From Chloroflexota bacterium (GTDB lineage: Bacteria > Chloroflexota > Anaerolineae > UBA1429), in NCBI GenBank assembly GCA_014360745.1, contig JACIWY010000079.1, positions 1-11,219 of the forward strand: a stretch of 11,219 bases of DNA, given 5' to 3'. Shown one piece after another: positions 5,722-11,219 of the stretch; position 1 is the stretch's first letter; each line of letters begins with the position of its first letter. Position numbers and translations under genes: made by a program. The notes under the pieces are model-generated. The model made no database searches. It was not told the DNA's origin and saw only the letters and a program-made list of their open reading frames with translations.

Positions 5722-6635
5722 GCATCCAAAGAGAGGCACAGGCGGGCGAAAGGGGTCAGACAGCGCCTCTTGCTCCTGCCCATTTTGCGCGAGGGGCGGT
5801 GGCGGTCGAAATCATTGTCATCGGCAACGAGATTTTGCTCGGCGATGTGTTGGACACCAACAGTCATTGGCTCTGCAAACAGCTCGTCGGCCTGGGCGCT
5901 TTAGTCCGGCGTGTCACACAGATCGGCGATGAGCGAGAGACGATCGCCGACACTTTATCTGCTGCTTTGCGCCGGGGGGCCGGGCTGGTCGTCACCGTTG
6001 GGGGGTTGGGGCCCACAGAAGACGACCTCACCTTATCCTCCGTGGCCCAGGCGTTGGGCCGACCACTGGCCGAGCACTCTCAGGCGCGCCGCTGGGTAGA
6101 GGCCAAGTATGCCGAGCTGGCCCGAGCTGGCCATGTAGCCAGCGCCGAGATGACCCCCGCCCGGCTCAAGATGGCGCACCTGCCGCAGGGCGCCGAGCCG
6201 TTGCGCAATGACGTGGGCGCTGCGCCGGGAGTTTTGTTGCGCGGCGAGGGATGGGTCATCGTCTGCCTGCCCGGCGTGCCTGAGGAGATGAAGCATATCG
6301 TGCACAATGCCTTGCGGCCTACCTTAAGCGAGCTGTTCGGCCAGGGCTACTATGCCGAGTGGCAGGTGCGCGCCGACATCGGCGACGAATCGACCTTGGC
6401 GCCGCTCTTACAACAAGTGGCTGCAAAGCATCCGGAGGTCTATATCAAATCGCGGGCGCGCAGGTACGGCGCCGATGTGCGCTTTACGATCACCCTTTCC
6501 ACCCGAGGGCGCAGCGCCCAAGAAGTCTCGGCAAGGCTTGCTGCTGCCTGGGAATACTTGTATGAACGCCTGGCCGGCGAGGGGATCGGCTCGACCCTCG
6601 TCGAGGCCGATGACGTGACCGGAATGGGGCGCTAA
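5718..6635 (+). CDS. cinA: CinA-type MoCF-domain protein without the deamidase domain
   Basis: This matches the N-terminal CinA module, a molybdopterin-binding-like (MoCF) fold for which ADP-ribose/nucleotide pyrophosphatase activity has been reported in some members. Motifs: VIGNEILLGDVLDTNSHWL (34-52), VTVGGLGPTEDDLT (92-105), NDVGAAPGVLL (164-174) and CLPGVPEEMKHI (183-194). Residues about 215-290 fit the small KH-like domain that follows in full-length CinA. The protein stops at 305 residues, so the C-terminal PncC (NMN deamidase) domain is absent. The ATG at 5718 overlaps the previous stop by 4 nt; it adds about 28 poorly conserved residues before the domain. A GTG at 5799 would start nearer the domain, but its GAGGGG site is only 2 nt away. 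Pairing with an eIF2B-fold protein suggests handling of nucleotide or sugar-phosphate metabolites, which is inference. Confidence 0.86.
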   Translation: MSIQREAQAGERGQTAPLAPAHFARGAVAVEIIVIGNEILLGDVLDTNSHWLCKQLVGLGALVRRVTQIGDERETIADTLSAALRRGAGLVVTVGGLGPTEDDLTLSSVAQALGRPLAEHSQARRWVEAKYAELARAGHVASAEMTPARLKMAHLPQGAEPLRNDVGAAPGVLLRGEGWVIVCLPGVPEEMKHIVHNALRPTLSELFGQGYYAEWQVRADIGDESTLAPLLQQVAAKHPEVYIKSRARRYGADVRFTITLSTRGRSAQEVSARLAAAWEYLYERLAGEGIGSTLVEADDVTGMGR

Positions 6636-6649
6636 TAGTCGGAGGCTGT

Positions 6650-9418
<2,769 letters not shown>

Positions 9419-9448
9419 GCTATTTTGTGATCGAGGTGATCATTGTCT

Positions 9449-9913
9449 ATGCGCCGGTCCTTACAACGTTATATAGCCATCTTGCGCGTGGTGGGCATCC
9501 TGGCCATCTTGCTTGTCTTGGGCCTCGTCGTCTACCAGCTCTATGATTTTTATGGCGAGCGCCTGGGTTATACCCCCGTGCGTGCCATCCAGGATTATTT
9601 CGCCGCCCTTTCCGCCGGTGACTATGAAACCATCTATCAAATGACCGACCGTGGGCGCCTCACCGATATTTACGGCCGGCCCATTACCAAGAGCGAGTTC
9701 ATTGCCCAGCTACGGCGTTTGGCCGGCGACGAGCCCTTTCCCTTTGAGCGAGTAGAGGCAGAAAAACTGTGTGAGACTCGCACCCACCGCTATTACCGTG
9801 TAACTCTCTACGCGAATGTAGGCGGCACGGCGGGCCGGAGCCAACTGTTCATCGAGTTGCGCAAAGAAGGCAATTCCTGGCTCATTACGTATCCTTTTGC
9901 CATCGTCTTGTGA
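9449..9913 (+). CDS. Membrane-anchored protein with possible NTF2-like domain
   Basis: A protein of 154 residues with a basic start (MRRSLQRY), one transmembrane helix at about residues 9-30 (IAILRVVGILAILLVLGLVVYQL) and a soluble domain expected outside the membrane. The segment TPVRAIQDYFAALSAGDYETIYQMT, a middle insertion with a conserved-looking KSEFIAQL helix, and the strands HRYYRVTLYANV, SQLFIEL and WLITYPFAI fit an NTF2-like or DUF4878-like cone fold; this is pattern recognition, not proof. GAGGTGAT (9433-9440) complements the 16S 3' end. ATG 9449 and an in-frame TTG at 9443 both lie in range and differ by two residues. It sits 30 nt after the gyrase-type gene and 25 nt before the AlbA/ATPase gene, so all three are probably transcribed together. 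Confidence 0.75.
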   Translation: MRRSLQRYIAILRVVGILAILLVLGLVVYQLYDFYGERLGYTPVRAIQDYFAALSAGDYETIYQMTDRGRLTDIYGRPITKSEFIAQLRRLAGDEPFPFERVEAEKLCETRTHRYYRVTLYANVGGTAGRSQLFIELRKEGNSWLITYPFAIVL

Positions 9914-9938
9914 GGCCGCCCTTCGAGGGAGGAGGCCG

Positions 9939-11219
9939 ATGAATATCAAAAGCCTGGTCGCCAAAGGTCGTGGCCCGATGATCGAGTTCCTGCCGGAGCC
10001 CGAGGCCGAGAAACTGGCCCAAACCATCGTGGCCATGGCCAACAGCGTCGGCGGCACCATCATCGTCGGCATGGACGAACGCGGCCAGGTCATCTCGGAT
10101 GTGTCCGAGTCGTTTGAGGCGATCTTGACCCGCAGCCTGCACCTTTGTACTCCCTCCTTGCGCCTGAACGATCTGCCCCAGTGGCGCATCGAAGAGACCC
10201 CCAAGGGCGCCGTGGCGACCGTGGCCGTCAAGCCCACTCCCTATGTGCTTAGCCTTCAGGGGCGAGAGGTATTTGTGCGCTCCGGCACCCTCAACGTGCG
10301 CCTCGAGCCGGAGCAGGTGGCACGCGGTCGCCACCCCGCCCCGGTGTTGAGCTTTGAGGATGACCTCGTCCCTGGGGCAAGCCTTGAGGATCTCGACGAG
10401 GCGATCATCCAGGAATACGAGCGCAATCGTCTGCGGCGTGGTCCTCGCGGCGAGACATTGACCCGTGACGAATTGTTGCGCGATGCGGGGGCTATAGATG
10501 CGGCGGGCAACCCCACGGTGGCTGGCATTTTACTCTTTGGCAAGAACCCCCAATATTATTTCCCGCAGGCCGGCGTGCTCATTGTGCGTTTCAAAGGGAC
10601 GAGTGTGCGCGAGGCCGCGCTTTCCTCCGAACGCTACTTGCGGCGGGTCGAGCTGGCCGGCCCGGCGGCACGCCTGGTGGAGAAAACCTGGGAGGTTCTC
10701 TTTGAAGAAATCCATCAGCAGCCGACGGTGAATGGCTTGCAGCGTCAGGAACACTATGCCTATCCGCCGGAGGCCGTCCGCGAGGCGGTGGTCAATGCCA
10801 TCTGTCACCGTGACTATACCATCACCGGTCAGCGTATCGAGATCCGCCTCTTTGACGATCGCATGGAGATCATGTCGCCCGGAGGATTGCCAGGGCATAT
10901 TACCCTGGAAAATATCCTCGACGAGCATTATTCGCGCAATCCACGTCTGGTGCGCGGCCTCTATTATTGGGGCTACATTGAAGAGCTTGGCCAGGGCATC
11001 GACATTATCATGGAAACCATGGCGCGAGAACATCACCCTGCGCCCGAGTTTCGCGATACGGGGCGCAGCTTTACCGTCATCTTGAACAATGCCATCGATG
11101 AGCTGAGCCTGCTCTATGGCGACGAGCTAAACCCGCGTCAGATCGAGGCCCTGCGTTTTTTGCAGGAACATGAGCGCATTACCAACCGCGATTTTCGTCT
11201 ATTGTGCCCGGATGTATCC
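9939..11219 (+). CDS. AlbA_2/Schlafen-type regulator with GHKL-ATPase-like domain (3'-partial)
   Basis: This frame has no stop before the window end; 427 residues are visible. It matches the family described as predicted transcriptional regulators with an AlbA_2 domain followed by a divergent ATP-binding domain and a winged helix (COG2865-like). Residues about 13-125 give the AlbA_2 domain (EFLPEPEAEKLAQTIVAMANS, GGTIIVGMDERGQV, REVFVRSGTLN). A linker leads to VAGILLFGKNPQYYFPQA (194-211). The ATPase half has EAVREAVVNAICHRDY (N-box Glu/Asn, 278-293), SPGGLP (313-318) and EELGQGIDII (348-357). The region from about 398 (NPRQIEALRFLQEHERITNRDF) looks like the start of a winged helix-turn-helix, cut by the window. 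GGAGG (9928-9932) lies 6 nt before the ATG. Nucleic acid binding regulated by ATP is the family expectation; the target is unknown. Confidence 0.88.
   Translation, partial: MNIKSLVAKGRGPMIEFLPEPEAEKLAQTIVAMANSVGGTIIVGMDERGQVISDVSESFEAILTRSLHLCTPSLRLNDLPQWRIEETPKGAVATVAVKPTPYVLSLQGREVFVRSGTLNVRLEPEQVARGRHPAPVLSFEDDLVPGASLEDLDEAIIQEYERNRLRRGPRGETLTRDELLRDAGAIDAAGNPTVAGILLFGKNPQYYFPQAGVLIVRFKGTSVREAALSSERYLRRVELAGPAARLVEKTWEVLFEEIHQQPTVNGLQRQEHYAYPPEAVREAVVNAICHRDYTITGQRIEIRLFDDRMEIMSPGGLPGHITLENILDEHYSRNPRLVRGLYYWGYIEELGQGIDIIMETMAREHHPAPEFRDTGRSFTVILNNAIDELSLLYGDELNPRQIEALRFLQEHERITNRDFRLLCPDVS

Noticed and set aside
9443..9445. TTG start for the membrane-anchored protein
   Set aside because: It is possible by spacing to GAGG, but the ATG two codons later is a stronger start codon and still within reach of GAGGTGAT; the difference is two residues.

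Overview
The window reads as one stretch of a GC-rich bacterial chromosome. It has strong Shine-Dalgarno sites, sigma70-type promoters, a ribosomal protein L19 gene next to rnhB, and tight same-strand gene spacing. The mix (a eukaryote-type topoisomerase IB, an exonuclease-WYL fusion, an AlbA/ATPase regulator) suggests a deep-branching, poorly characterised bacterium, possibly Chloroflexota-like. That placement is an inference from gene content; nothing here contains a phylogenetic marker I can place without a search.

Layout, left to right. (1) 1-1748, plus strand: the 3' part of a type IB topoisomerase gene of the eukaryotic/thaumarchaeal kind, with all five catalytic residues and an extra GNAT-like C-terminal domain. 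Its real start lies before the window. (2) 1813-2049, minus strand: a small single-pass membrane protein with a very good ribosome binding site, facing the topoisomerase gene tail to tail. (3) A divergent region of about 225 bp holding a 12-bp palindrome and a near-consensus promoter for rplS. (4) rplS - rnhB - exonuclease/WYL gene, 2275-4351, plus strand, with the last two overlapping by 8 bp. (5) 4352-4794: no protein gene, but a second near-consensus promoter followed by about 300 nt that fold into a chain of at least seven hairpins, ending in two overlapping, mutually exclusive stems just before the next ribosome binding site. (6) 4795-11219, plus strand: an operon-like run of an eIF2B-family protein, a CinA-type MoCF-domain protein, a GyrA/ParC-type topoisomerase subunit with a long basic tail, a membrane-anchored small-domain protein, and an AlbA_2/GHKL-ATPase regulator cut by the window end. 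Gaps in this run are -4, 14, about 30 and 25 nt.

The themes are DNA topology (two unrelated topoisomerases), RNA:DNA hybrid and 3'-end processing (RNase HII with a DEDDh exonuclease carrying a putative ligand-sensing WYL domain), and nucleotide-linked housekeeping functions. The most unusual items are the eukaryote-type topoisomerase IB fused to an acetyltransferase-like domain and the unidentified structured RNA/leader at about 4465-4770.
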